In this document: one piece after another, positions 7,978 through 16,792 of the stretch
Layout of the letters: the number at the start of each line of letters is the position of its first letter
How positions within the stretch are numbered: position 1 is the stretch's first letter
DNA from: Cupriavidus sp. U2
GTDB lineage: Bacteria > Pseudomonadota > Gammaproteobacteria > Burkholderiales > Burkholderiaceae
Assembly (NCBI RefSeq): GCF_009663685.2
Contig: NZ_RCOG02000036.1
Location: forward strand, 1-64,000
Reading direction: 5' to 3'
DNA length: 64,000 bases
Program-made: the position numbers and the translations under genes
The notes under the pieces: model-generated
What the model was told of the DNA's origin: nothing
Database searches by the model: none
What the model saw: the letters and a program-made list of their open reading frames with translations, nothing else

Positions 7978-8952
7978 TTAATCCACCTTGGCGCCGCTCT
8001 TGCGTACCAGCTCGCCGAATTTCACGGTTTCTGACGCAATCAGCGTCTGGAAGTCCCGCTGACCTCCACCCAGAGGATCGAACGAAAGTTTGTCGAGTTG
8101 CGCGCGAAATGCTGGGTCACGAATGATTGCGTTGACTTCACGGTTGAGTCGCTCGACCACTTCGCCAGGCGTACCGGGCGCGGCGACTAGGCCAGCCCAG
8201 GCGGTCAGCTCATAGCCGTTGAGGCCGGCCTCGGCCATGGTTGGAAGATCAGGATAATGGGGCGAGCGCCTGTTCGATGTGACTGCCAGCGCCCGTAGGC
8301 GATTCGATGCCACATACGGCCCAATTGAAGGGACGTTGTCGAACATCAACTGGACGTTGTTGCCAACTAGATCCTGCAAAGCCGGAGTGCTGCCTTTGTA
8401 AGGAACGTGGGTGATATTCACGTGGGCCATGACCTTGAACAGTTCGCCGCCAAGGTGGCTGGTGGTGCCGTTTCCCGCTGACCCCATCGACAGCTTCCCT
8501 GGATTGGCTCGTGCATAGGCGACCAGTTCCTGCACGGATTTGACGGGCAGCGATGGGTTGACGGCAAGAATGTTATAGGTTGTCACCAGCCCCACGATGG
8601 GCAGGAGCTTGTCCGGGTCATACGGCAGCTTGCTGTAGAGAAAACGATTTGTGGAAAGCGTCGCATTGTTGCCGTAGGCGATGGTGTAGCCATCGGCCGG
8701 CGCCGCGAGGAGGGCCTGCATGCCAATGTTGCCGCCTGCGCCTGGGCGATTTTCAATCACGACGGCCTGCCCCAGGCGCCGCGACAACGCATCCCCGAAA
8801 AGTCGCGCCACGATGTCCGGTGCGCCGCCGGGCGCCGTGGGAACGATGAGTCTCACCGGCTTTTCTGGCCACGCCGCATGTGCAATACCCGAGCCCAGCG
8901 TGATGAAGCCGATGATGGCTAAGGCCAGGGCTTTCTTTGCCAAATCCTTCAT
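7978..8952 (-). CDS. Bug (TctC) family tripartite-type periplasmic receptor
   Basis: A 324-aa secreted solute receptor. The start at 8952 gives a good signal peptide (MKDLAKKALALAIIGFITLG... cleaved after AHA) and is preceded by GGGGAGAAAGA. The mature part begins WPEKPVRLIVPTAPGGAPD, the Bug ligand-loop signature, and has PADGYT and HVPYKGS. Bug proteins bind small carboxylates in the periplasm; many are orphans without TctAB. It heads the operon with the D-aminoacylase, so N-acyl amino acids are a plausible ligand. Confidence 0.93.
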   Translation of the reverse strand: MKDLAKKALALAIIGFITLGSGIAHAAWPEKPVRLIVPTAPGGAPDIVARLFGDALSRRLGQAVVIENRPGAGGNIGMQALLAAPADGYTIAYGNNATLSTNRFLYSKLPYDPDKLLPIVGLVTTYNILAVNPSLPVKSVQELVAYARANPGKLSMGSAGNGTTSHLGGELFKVMAHVNITHVPYKGSTPALQDLVGNNVQLMFDNVPSIGPYVASNRLRALAVTSNRRSPHYPDLPTMAEAGLNGYELTAWAGLVAAPGTPGEVVERLNREVNAIIRDPAFRAQLDKLSFDPLGGGQRDFQTLIASETVKFGELVRKSGAKVD

Positions 8953-9084
8953 TCTTTCTCCCCTCGTTTTTGTGAGATACCGGCATTTAGTATCCGCGCC
9001 GCGTCCCAAGGAGGCCAATGACGTTTTGTCGGTGATAGTTTCCGCGCCGGAATACATCCAGCTCGGTTCAGCGCTTTCTCGCCC

Positions 9085-10008
9085 TTGCCAGATACTAGGC
9101 GTCGCCACCACGAATCCCGACGGCAAGGGGGCCGAGTTCTGGCTCGGCACACAAAGTCAGGCCCTTTCCATCGCGGCTGCCGCCCAGACGCTAGAGACCG
9201 CGCCCGACCGCATCCGCTTCCACGCCATGCAAATGGGCGGAGGCTTCGGGCGTCGCACCTTCTTCGCCCGCGACATACTGCGCGACACGCTTCTGCTGTC
9301 CCGCGCGGTAAAACGGTCTGTGAAAGTGATGTGGATTCGTGAGGACGATGTGAAAAACGGCTGGCTGCGGCCTGCGACAGCGCACAAGCTGCAGGCAGCT
9401 CTCGATGACAGGGGGCGGGTTATCGCCCTGAAACACCGCGTCGGCAGCTCCTCCATCCTGGCCTTCGCCGCACCGCAGCGCTGGGCAAATGCCAACTACC
9501 GGGACATCCTGGTGATGGAGGGCACTGGAAGTCGAGACTAATTGTCATTCCAGACTTTCTGGCCGAGCTTGTCATCACGGAGCGCCGAGCTCGGATATCG
9601 GCATGGCGAGGCACATCGGCTGGGTCCCAAACTGCTTTGCACGGGAATGCTCCCTAGACGAACTTGCGCAAGTGACCAACGCCAGCCCGGTCGATTTCAG
9701 GCAGCAGCTTTTGGCCGACAGCTCACGCGGCCGCGCGGTGCTTGACGCCGTCGTCGCCATGTCCAACTTCGGCAACGCGCCGGAGGGCCGTGCTCACGGA
9801 CTGTCAAGACTACTCTCGGAGCCGGCGTCGCGGATATCTCGCGCGACCGGTCCTCCGGCCAGATCCGTGTCCAACGTTTCTGGGCGGCAGTCGATCCCGG
9901 CATAGCCAGCCGGCCGCATGCTGTCCCTGGGCAGCGGTCTATATCCGACTCCTTCTCCTTCTCGGTCATTGCCTCTCAAACGATCCCAATGACGGCTTCC
10001 GAGTAGAA
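9085..10008 (+). pseudogene. Decayed molybdopterin-binding (IorB-like) oxidoreductase subunit
   Basis: Pieces of the large subunit of isoquinoline-1-oxidoreductase / aldehyde dehydrogenase-type molybdenum hydroxylases lie in different frames. First comes GKGAEFWLGTQSQAL with the MGGGFGRR cofactor motif and IREDDVKNGWLRPATAH (to 9541), then DELAQVTNASPVDFRQQLL (9660-9720), then VADISRDRSSGQIRV with the AVDPGIA stretch, ending at a stop near 10008. The N-terminal half is missing, and internal deletions and at least two frame changes separate the pieces. No small 2Fe-2S partner is visible. The following stretch 10009-10424 contains nothing I can assign. Confidence 0.8.
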
Positions 10009-10424
10009 ATGCCGTCGTTCCCCCATTGCTTACCGTTGAGGCGCAGCATTAGACAAAATCCGAATCAGTCCAGGGTCGTAGCTAGGCAGGCCGGTTCGGT
10101 TCCGCGAACGCCGAGCGGTAACCCATGCTGCGGCGCCACGGCAAATCGTGGAAGCGTTGTCGCGCGTGCTGCCGGTGCCCGATGGCGAACCGCTCGCCGA
10201 TGCCAGCGTGGGCGCCCCGCGCCAACCGGAGCCAGCAACATGACCCATTTTGTTGTGTCCGGTGCATACCGAGCAAGGCCATCGCCGCCAGGGCTGACAT
10301 CGCGCTGGGCGTAGACGTCGGCACAGCCCGCGGCCGTGCGCTGGCGGTATCACCGGGATGGAGTGGATGAAGGTCAGTGCGATGAAACTGGATAGATTCG
10401 TCCGTGAAGACACGTCCGAAGTAA

Positions 10425-10643
10425 TTAGCGCGAACTTTTCCGCTGCTTCTTGCCCCGATCTGCACGGTCTTCCTTACCAGCCGTAGTCTCGCTCTTAGCC
10501 TTCTTTCCGCTCTTCGACTTCTTAGCCGACGCCGAAGCACGATCGCTGGACTTTTTGTCCATCTTTTTGTCTTCGGATTTCTTCTCCACCTTCTTGTCCT
10601 TCTTCTTAGTATCGTCACTCGCTGTCCCTTTGTCCTTCCTCAT
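10425..10643 (-). CDS. Lysine-rich small basic protein
   Basis: A 72-aa protein dominated by lysine, serine, aspartate and glutamate, with repeated KKxxKK blocks and no hydrophobic core. CAGGAG sits 6 nt before the ATG at 10643, a good ribosome-binding site. It resembles the low-complexity histone-H1-like or spacer proteins of Burkholderiales in composition only. It may bind nucleic acid; this is inference. The stretch 10644-11258 downstream on the other side has no supported gene. Confidence 0.6.
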   Translation of the reverse strand: MRKDKGTASDDTKKKDKKVEKKSEDKKMDKKSSDRASASAKKSKSGKKAKSETTAGKEDRADRGKKQRKSSR

Positions 10644-11258
10644 GATGGTCTCCTGGGAAATGTATTCAGCGTGAGAAAGGCCCACGCTGGTCGTGACCTC
10701 GCAAGGGCTATGCCAAGTCGTTTCACATCACAAAGTTCACGAAAACACTGGAGGGCCAGCCACGGCGAGTCTGTTCTCGAAAGGCCAATGAGGAAAATTG
10801 CCGTGTAAAGTCGCGCCACGCATTTGCGGCTCTCCCCAATTGCGCTTCGACCGCTGCCACGCCTGCGGTCTGTCCGCCGCGGCGGTTGTCGTCGTTTCGC
10901 TTCGGATCGCACCCTTGCCTTCGCCACCATCCATCCCGTGCGACTCAAGCATTTCTTTCCGTCTGACTTGCCGATAATGGTGAGCATGGCAGGCGCCTTT
11001 TACGACGTCCGCGATTGCGACTGCGCAAGAGGTGTCGCCGAAGTCGCCGAGATCGGAAGCGTCCCGAACCGAAGTCCACTTGTTTGGCCGACCGCGGCCA
11101 TGGATGGCGGTGCGGCTGCTGCCGCCGCTGCTTATTATGAGAGTCGGGAAGAGTCCTCCCACGAGCGAAGGACCGCTTCTAAAGCGGAATTGCCCAGTCT
11201 GCTCGGCCGTCTGATGCTGCTAGTGTTGGCTGCACGCGGAGTCCCATGGTCTCCTTAC

Positions 11259-11540
11259 TTACATAGCCACGATTGCACTCGCTTTGCTGCCGGGCGCCGG
11301 ATTGACTGCGGCGGCATCGACCGTTAGGGCATCCGGTACTTCCACCTCGCGGATACCAATGCCTTGCACCGCTAAAAGTGCCCCGGGAAGCGAAGTGCCG
11401 TCGCCGTGGCTTGCGCAGAAATGTGTGCCCTCCACGTGAAAGTTGACCGTGAGTGCCCATAGGCCCCGATGTATCCCATGGTGGCGAATCAAGATGGTCG
11501 TGAGTTCAAGCGGGCTATTGATCAATGTGGTGGCAGTCAT
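11259..11540 (-). CDS. Hypothetical 93-aa protein
   Basis: The sequence begins MTATTLINSPLELTTILIRH and has a HHGIHRGLWALTVNFHVEG segment followed by an alternating hydrophobic C-terminal half ending VNPAPGSKASAIVAM. The composition and regular alternation look like a real beta-rich domain. I do not recognise a named family with certainty. No strong ribosome-binding site. It stands alone; 11541-12099 beyond it shows no gene I can support. Confidence 0.45.
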   Translation of the reverse strand: MTATTLINSPLELTTILIRHHGIHRGLWALTVNFHVEGTHFCASHGDGTSLPGALLAVQGIGIREVEVPDALTVDAAAVNPAPGSKASAIVAM

Positions 11541-12099
11541 GGGGGAGTTCCAAATGGGGGCCTATCGACATTCAACCATGAGGACGTACAACTGGGAAGA
11601 TGGCTCCGGCATCGGCATCGGCATCATTGGACGTCGGTTTTACTACGTCGTCGCGCGGGACTGACAGTAGGTTGCCTGGTGGAGGTGCCTAGCCATGCTG
11701 CGGCTGCAGCCTGCGACGAGCCCTCGGTGGAAACGCGCATCGCGAGATAGGCGCGGAAAAAATCTCCGTGAGCGGGCGCTTCGGGCGGAGCGGTTGGCGC
11801 AGTCCGCCAAGGCGCGACGCGGGTGCCCCTCGCTCCAGGAACCTAGCTCTCTGCAAAGACGATTTTTCCGGCCGGGGTTATCGGCGCCGCAGACAGCGCG
11901 CTGAGCAGCGAAGGACTATTCCACGCATTCGGGAGCTCTTGGATCTTTGCAAGCGATCTAGATCGGCTTGGCTGACCATATGCGGTCCGCGCATATCCGC
12001 ATGACGATTTGCAGCTTCGTTGTGTAGCTACGTCTCCATACAATGGCCCGACGCAGTGAACGCTCCACCTTACGAACGCCAACTTCAAGACAGACTCTT

Positions 12100-12915
12100 A
12101 TGCAACGCCGCAAACTCATCCAACTCATTTCGGCCGCCGCGATCGCCGTGGCTGGCTCCGCCGCGGGCGGCTCGGCCGTTGCCGCCGACCAGACCATCCG
12201 CCTCGGCACCATGAGCGGACCGGACGCCCAGATCTGGGAAGTAGTCAAAACCGTGGCCAAGCGCAAGGGCCTCGATATCAAGATCGTAGAATTCAACGAC
12301 TACGCCCAGCCAAATGCCGCCCTCGATGCCGGCGACCTCGACGCCAACGGCTTTCAGCACCAACCGTTCCTCGACAGCCAGATCCAGGCTCGTCACTACA
12401 AGATCGTCAATGTCGGACTGACGTATGTGGCTCCGATGGGCTTCTATTCGCGCAAGGTCAAGTCGCTCAAGGACTTGAGCGAAGGGGCAAAAATCGGCAT
12501 CCAGAACGACCCATCAAATGGAAACCGCGCGCTGCGCCTGTTGCAGGCGCAAGGCGTGCTGAAGCTGAAGCCGGGTGCCGGCGAGAATGGCAGGAACGCT
12601 ACGCCGCTGGACATCGCTTCCAACCCGAAAAAGCTCAAGATCGTCGAACTCGATTCGGCAATACTGCCGCGCTCGCTGGACGATCTTTCTGCCGCGTCGA
12701 TCAATACCGATTACGCGGTCAAGGCCGGACTGCAGCCCACACGCGACGCGATTGCCATCGAGGATTTGAAGGGGCCTTATGCTAACCTGATTGCCGTGCG
12801 CGAACAGGACCGCAACAAGCCATGGGTCAAGGACCTGGTCGCCGCATACCAGTCTCAGGAAGTGCGAGATTTCCTGGCGAAGCAGTTCAACGGATCGATT
12901 TTGCCGGCGTTTTGA
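12100..12915 (+). CDS. NlpA/MetQ-family ABC substrate-binding protein
   Basis: A 271-aa periplasmic binding protein of the MetQ/NlpA class. The start at 12100 gives a Sec signal (MQRRKLIQLISAAAIAVAGS... ending AVAA) without a lipobox cysteine. Mature sequence shows WEVVKTVAKRKGLDIKIVEF, then DANGFQHQPFLD and IGIQNDPSNGNRALRLL, all typical of the family, which usually binds methionine. No MetN or MetI gene is adjacent, so the transporter partners must be elsewhere. The nearby flavin monooxygenase operon suggests a sulfur-scavenging context. The frame is open to 12043. Confidence 0.9.
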   Translation: MQRRKLIQLISAAAIAVAGSAAGGSAVAADQTIRLGTMSGPDAQIWEVVKTVAKRKGLDIKIVEFNDYAQPNAALDAGDLDANGFQHQPFLDSQIQARHYKIVNVGLTYVAPMGFYSRKVKSLKDLSEGAKIGIQNDPSNGNRALRLLQAQGVLKLKPGAGENGRNATPLDIASNPKKLKIVELDSAILPRSLDDLSAASINTDYAVKAGLQPTRDAIAIEDLKGPYANLIAVREQDRNKPWVKDLVAAYQSQEVRDFLAKQFNGSILPAF

Positions 12916-13016
12916 ATGACTACGGCATGAGGCATGTTCCCAGCGTGACGGATCGCTGACGCTCACCCTCTGCAGACGCCGGCATCGTGCGTGCCTATTG
13001 GGTCGCGCCGGCGTGA

Positions 13017-13170
13017 TTGATCGGATAGCGCAACAACGCCCTTCAGGGCGGGGAGGGATAGCGCCGCAGGCGTCCTTTGCAGAAGCTAGTGCGGCGTTTT
13101 CTCTTGCTCGATGTACTGGCGCACGATCTCGATGGGTAGGCGGCATGCACGCGACCATTTTGCCGATAAA
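13017..13170 (-). pseudogene. IS200/IS605-type transposase remnant with terminal hairpin
   Basis: On the minus strand a short peptide ending LPIEIVRQYIEQEKTPH matches the C-terminal helix of IS200/IS605 TnpA-type proteins, which carry the sequence PIxIxRQYIEQQ near their end. Just beyond it a hairpin (CGCCC TTCA GGGCG, about 13037-13050) resembles the subterminal stem of such elements. The rest of the transposase is absent. The assignment rests on about 17 residues. Confidence 0.45.
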
Positions 13171-13378
13171 TGCGCGGCCCGGTCGCTACCGGGTATCAGC
13201 GGTGTAGTCGCGTATCTTTTGCCGAAACTGCACTCTTGTTGATCAATCTGCTGAAATCCCGGCGAGGGCCTACGGTGACGCAAAGTGTCAGATTCAGTAC
13301 AGACTTCGAGCCGAAGTGACGCTTTTATTGAGCTAGGAGTTAAACCATTATAATTCCACTATGTTTTAGCAGATGATG

Positions 13379-14578
13379 TCACAGGCTATCCCCCTCGATG
13401 ATCTTCAAGGCGTGCTCAAGTGCTTTGCGCGGTGGGCATTTCGGGCACTCATCCAAGGTTGCCGTCATGCTCTGCAATGCGATCTCGCGACACTGTGCTT
13501 GCATTTGAACGACGTCAACATTGTGGCAATGACTGAGAGAGGCGAGGCGCTCCAGCTCAAGCTGATCCAGCCATTTTTCCGTACCCCTCGGGTCGGTCTT
13601 TTGCATCGCCAGCGCGGGCACGTCTTGCGAAAACCATACCTTGGTGGTCAGTACGTCGTAAACGGGGGAGAGCCGCGGGCGCATGACATCGTCATAGACC
13701 AAACCAAAGTTTTTCATATGTGCATCGCCGTTGCGTAGTGCGTCGTTCATCATGACCAGTTTCAGCATGGCCACGTAATCTGTCGCCTGGTCGTCTGGAT
13801 GTACGAAGAAGCGGATCATCTCAAACAGGTGTTCAATCGATCCGTTATATTTCCCACTACGAAACAAGCCCGACAGCGCACATGCATCTTCGAATCCGCG
13901 ACGTGATCCGTCAGGGGCGATATCAAATCGGCTCGTCGTCAGTGACGTGCGATCCGGGCTTATTTCAATCGCCGGAACGTCTAGTCCCGCTGCCGAGCAT
14001 GCTTTCAAGCATGCATACTCAACCAAACTCGCGCCCACATAATGAGGCGAGTCGAATTTAACGATGGAGCCGTGCGCGGCGACAGTCCCAGGGCGAGTAT
14101 TTTCCGTCTGAAATGTCGACATCTTTGGCATGACGCCAGACACGCCAAACATCTCTGGGGATGTCTTCAGAATTTCGGTCAGCCGCTGTGCCGCACCCTC
14201 TGTTCTGGCGGCATCCAAAATTTTTTGTTGAAGCGTGGCGTCCGAGTCGAGCGCGCCGCCGAAAGTATTGCGGCCGATAGTGTGACGACCGACAAGACGG
14301 AGCAGCGACATATCGTTATCAACGTCGATATGCTTGGCGAAGCGGGTTCTAATGGCTTCCAGCACGATGCCTTCGGGCAGGGATATCTGAAAGGGTGGGG
14401 GCACCCCGTTGTATCCAAGATACTCTTCTGCTAGCGCGCTGGGCGGCATCAGTAGCGAGACTGCCATTTGATCCGGGACATCCGGAAGGTAACGAAAATC
14501 AATCAGGCCCGTCTTGATGTCTTCACTGAGCAAGCCGACAGGATAGTCCGAAACGAAAACCTCGAGTTCGCTACTCAT
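13379..14578 (-). CDS. hipA: HipA-family serine/threonine kinase toxin
   Basis: A 399-aa HipA-like kinase. Seen are the P-loop-like VSGVMPKMS near residue 145, the ATP-binding lysine in GSIVKF, the catalytic NGDAHMKNFGLVYDD near residue 290, and the metal-binding aspartate of LSPVYDVLTT. Such toxins phosphorylate targets such as glutamyl-tRNA synthetase and arrest growth. Its start codon overlaps the hipB stop by 4 nt (ATGA, 14575-14578), so the pair is translationally coupled. It is somewhat shorter than E. coli HipA (440 aa) but all kinase motifs remain. Confidence 0.92.
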   Translation of the reverse strand: MSSELEVFVSDYPVGLLSEDIKTGLIDFRYLPDVPDQMAVSLLMPPSALAEEYLGYNGVPPPFQISLPEGIVLEAIRTRFAKHIDVDNDMSLLRLVGRHTIGRNTFGGALDSDATLQQKILDAARTEGAAQRLTEILKTSPEMFGVSGVMPKMSTFQTENTRPGTVAAHGSIVKFDSPHYVGASLVEYACLKACSAAGLDVPAIEISPDRTSLTTSRFDIAPDGSRRGFEDACALSGLFRSGKYNGSIEHLFEMIRFFVHPDDQATDYVAMLKLVMMNDALRNGDAHMKNFGLVYDDVMRPRLSPVYDVLTTKVWFSQDVPALAMQKTDPRGTEKWLDQLELERLASLSHCHNVDVVQMQAQCREIALQSMTATLDECPKCPPRKALEHALKIIEGDSL

Positions 14579-15054
14579 TGAGATACTTTGTTCAAGAGAT
14601 TCGTCTGGAGCATTGCTTGACGCTCCCGCTCCGCTCGCATCATTTCCCTGAGCGTGGGGCGACGCCTTATGTTGCTTTCCGGGTAGGAAACTGGGGCGGT
14701 AAAGGACGCCGATCCCACGCGCTGCCGGCTGGATAATTTCGCCTGGAGCATTGCCTGGCGCTCCCGCTCCGCTCGCATCATTTCCCTGAGCATGGGGCGA
14801 CGTGGTGGCGTGGCGATTGCCGGGTCTGGTTGAGAGGTAAGGTTCACGCCGACCGCAGCCGCCACCAGGAGCAGATTCAACGTCGAGACGCTTTGACCGC
14901 TCTCGATTGCAATGACGGTTGCCCGAGACACGCCCACTTTCTGGGCGATGTCGGATTGCTTGCTACCTTGTCGCTCGCGCTCGGAGCGCAAGACTTCCCC
15001 GATCTTGCGCCGCATTTCGTCCGCTTTATCATGCAGCTGTCGTCGATGGTCCAT
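14575..15054 (-). CDS. hipB: HipB-like antitoxin with repeated C-terminal motif
   Basis: A 159-aa antitoxin and autorepressor. The Xre-type HTH spans about residues 16-72 (IGEVLRSERERQGSKQSDIA, then VGVSRATVIAIESG). The C-terminal half is unusual: a 23-residue motif containing LREMMRAERERQAMLQ occurs at residues 85-107 and again at 131-153 with three differences. HipB of E. coli is only about 88 aa, so this one carries roughly 75 extra residues. The repeat may provide two HipA-contacting helices, which is inference. Two perfect palindromes upstream fit autoregulation. Confidence 0.9.
   Translation of the reverse strand: MDHRRQLHDKADEMRRKIGEVLRSERERQGSKQSDIAQKVGVSRATVIAIESGQSVSTLNLLLVAAAVGVNLTSQPDPAIATPPRRPMLREMMRAERERQAMLQAKLSSRQRVGSASFTAPVSYPESNIRRRPTLREMMRAERERQAMLQTNLLNKVSQ
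14596..14802 (-). repeat. In-frame 138-bp-spaced duplicated segment inside hipB
   Basis: The DNA at 14734-14802 and 14596-14664 is nearly identical, offset by 138 bp, exactly 46 codons, so both copies encode the same helical motif. High nucleotide identity, including wobble positions, indicates a recent internal duplication rather than ancient convergence. Confidence 0.85.
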
Positions 15055-15087
15055 TTGACCCCTTACCGGGCGGATTCGTCAGATGTG

Positions 15088-15135
15088 ATGTCAACAATAA
15101 TTGACATCCAATTTTATGTCAATTTTTTTTGACAT
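15088..15135. promoter_or_regulatory. Two tandem perfect 20-bp operators of hipBA
   Basis: ATGTCAA-N6-TTGACAT occurs at 15088-15107 and again at 15116-15135, 8 bp apart, both perfect palindromes with AT-rich spacers. They sit 33 bp upstream of the hipB start and overlap the likely promoter (TTGACA is also a perfect -35 hexamer). HipB binding here would give cooperative autorepression; this role is inferred from position. Confidence 0.8.
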
Positions 15136-15144
15136 TCAGAACTA

Positions 15145-15420
15145 GGCTCGCGCTTCGAGGCGATAGACACAATGCCTCGCGCCCGCACTGCCCATGGCAA
15201 CGGCGGAAGCAGCCGCTACCTGGATACGTGGAACGCGAGGACTTGATTCACACACCGGCGGGGACCACGTGCTGCGCATGTCGCGGCGCCTCCGAAATCC
15301 TCGCCGAAGGCAAGTCCGAACCACTGGAACCGGTCCGGGCACGGCTACGTATCATCCGACATCGGCGCGTGAAGCTCGCCTGCACGGGATGTAATCATCA
15401 TGCAGGTTCCCGCACCCCCG
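15145..15420 (+). pseudogene. IS66-type transposase (TnpC) fragment
   Basis: One frame encodes PLPGYVEREDLIHTPAGTTC, a CxxC, then SEPLEPVRARLRIIRHRRVK and LACTGC. This matches the zinc-finger-like N-terminal part of IS66-family transposases, where two CxxC pairs flank an EVLEYVPARFKVIRHVRPK-type stretch. The HTH before it and the catalytic domain after it are missing. Confidence 0.65.
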
Positions 15421-15499
15421 TCAGGGTCGATCGTTTCGATGGCGCTGGACGCCCACCGGCCGGGCCATGGTCAGCTGGTCAGAACGCTCGTGAGCCGCG

Positions 15500-16780
15500 T
15501 TATCTCGGCAGCGGCGGCGGCAGTCCCAGGTGATCCCGCAATGTGTACCCTTCATAGTCGCGCCGAAACACGCCGCGCTCTTGCAGGATCGGCACCACTT
15601 CGCGGGCGAAGTCGTCGAGGCCGCCCGGAAAGTAGGCAGGCATGATATTGAAGCCATCGGCAGCGCCGGCACGTACCCATTCGATCATGTGGTCGGCCAC
15701 CTGGACGGCCGTGCCGACCACGATCTGGTGCCCTCGCGCACTCGCCACAAGGTGATAGAGCTGACGCAGCGTCAGCCCGCGCTCGCGCGCCAGCCTGATC
15801 AGCAGTGCACTGCGACTATGCACGACCACATCGGTGGACAAGGGTGGCAACGGCGCATCGAGCGCGAAGCCGGACACATCGATCGCCAGTTGCTCGGACA
15901 GGATGGCCAGGGCATTGGACTGGTCGGTGAACGATTGCAGTTGGGCCAGCTTTTCGTGTGCCTCGGCCTCGGTGCGACCGATGATCGGCATCAGGCCCGG
16001 CATGATCAGGCAGTGCCGCGGATCGCGTCCCGCTGCGGCCACCTGCCTGCGCAGGCCAGTGGCGAACTCGATGGCGGACGCGATGTCCTGCTGTGCGGTG
16101 AAGACGACTTCGGCATGGCGAGCGGCCAATGCCTGGCCGGGGCCCGACGAGCCGGCCTGGATCAGCACGGGCTGGCCCTGCTCGCTGTTCGTGACGTTGA
16201 GCGGACCGGCGACGGAAAAGTGCCGGCCCTCGTGGTTCAGCGCATGCATCTTGCCGACGTCGATATAGACGCCGCGTTCCTTGTCCTGAATGTACGGGTT
16301 GGGATCCCAAGAACGCCAGAGTCCCTTCACAACCGAAACGAATTCTTCGGCAATGGCATAGCGTTCCGCGTGATCGGGATGACGGCTGCGGCTGAAGTTC
16401 ACCGAACCATCCGCGAACGTGGTGACGATGTTCCAGGCGGCGCGGCCGCGCGACAGCTTGTCGACCGTGGCCAGCGTTCTTGCCAGGTTGAATGGCTCGC
16501 TGTACGTGGTCGACGCGGTGGCTGCCAGGCCGATGCGGGTGGTCACCATCGACAGCGCGGCAAGCATGGCCAACGGGTCGGGGCGCGTAATCATCGACGG
16601 GTGAGCGTCGGCGGAAGTCAGCAGCCGGTCGCCGAAGAACACCATGTCGAACATGGCCCGCTCGGCGGCCTGCGTAATACGCACGACGAGATCGATGTTC
16701 TCGGTGCCGGATTCGGCGCCCGGGTAGCGCCAGCCGGCGGCATGGTGGCCCGCTGCGAGCAGGAACAATCCAAGTTTCAT
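15500..16780 (-). CDS. NtaA/SnaA/DszA-family FMN-dependent monooxygenase (1)
   Basis: A 426-aa flavin monooxygenase of the bacterial luciferase superfamily. It shows the family opening LGLFLLAAGHHAAGWRYPGA, then LVVRITQAAERAMFDMVFFGD, GRAAWNIVT and RHAEVVFTAQQ. Members such as DszA and NtaA use reduced FMN from a separate reductase to cleave C-S or C-N bonds in sulfones, aminopolycarboxylates or similar. It is the last gene of a minus-strand operon, 12 bp after a Bug receptor. No flavin reductase gene is visible nearby. The substrate is unknown; organosulfur is the leading idea. Confidence 0.9.
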   Translation of the reverse strand: MKLGLFLLAAGHHAAGWRYPGAESGTENIDLVVRITQAAERAMFDMVFFGDRLLTSADAHPSMITRPDPLAMLAALSMVTTRIGLAATASTTYSEPFNLARTLATVDKLSRGRAAWNIVTTFADGSVNFSRSRHPDHAERYAIAEEFVSVVKGLWRSWDPNPYIQDKERGVYIDVGKMHALNHEGRHFSVAGPLNVTNSEQGQPVLIQAGSSGPGQALAARHAEVVFTAQQDIASAIEFATGLRRQVAAAGRDPRHCLIMPGLMPIIGRTEAEAHEKLAQLQSFTDQSNALAILSEQLAIDVSGFALDAPLPPLSTDVVVHSRSALLIRLARERGLTLRQLYHLVASARGHQIVVGTAVQVADHMIEWVRAGAADGFNIMPAYFPGGLDDFAREVVPILQERGVFRRDYEGYTLRDHLGLPPPLPR

Positions 16781-16792
16781 GATCGCGTCGGC

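Noticed and set aside
10082-10618. 178-codon minus-strand frame and a CxxC-like peptide near 10.25 kb
   Set aside because: I considered a cytochrome c remnant linked to the IorB fragment, but no CxxCH haem motif or downstream methionine segment exists, and the frame overlaps the lysine-rich gene out of frame.
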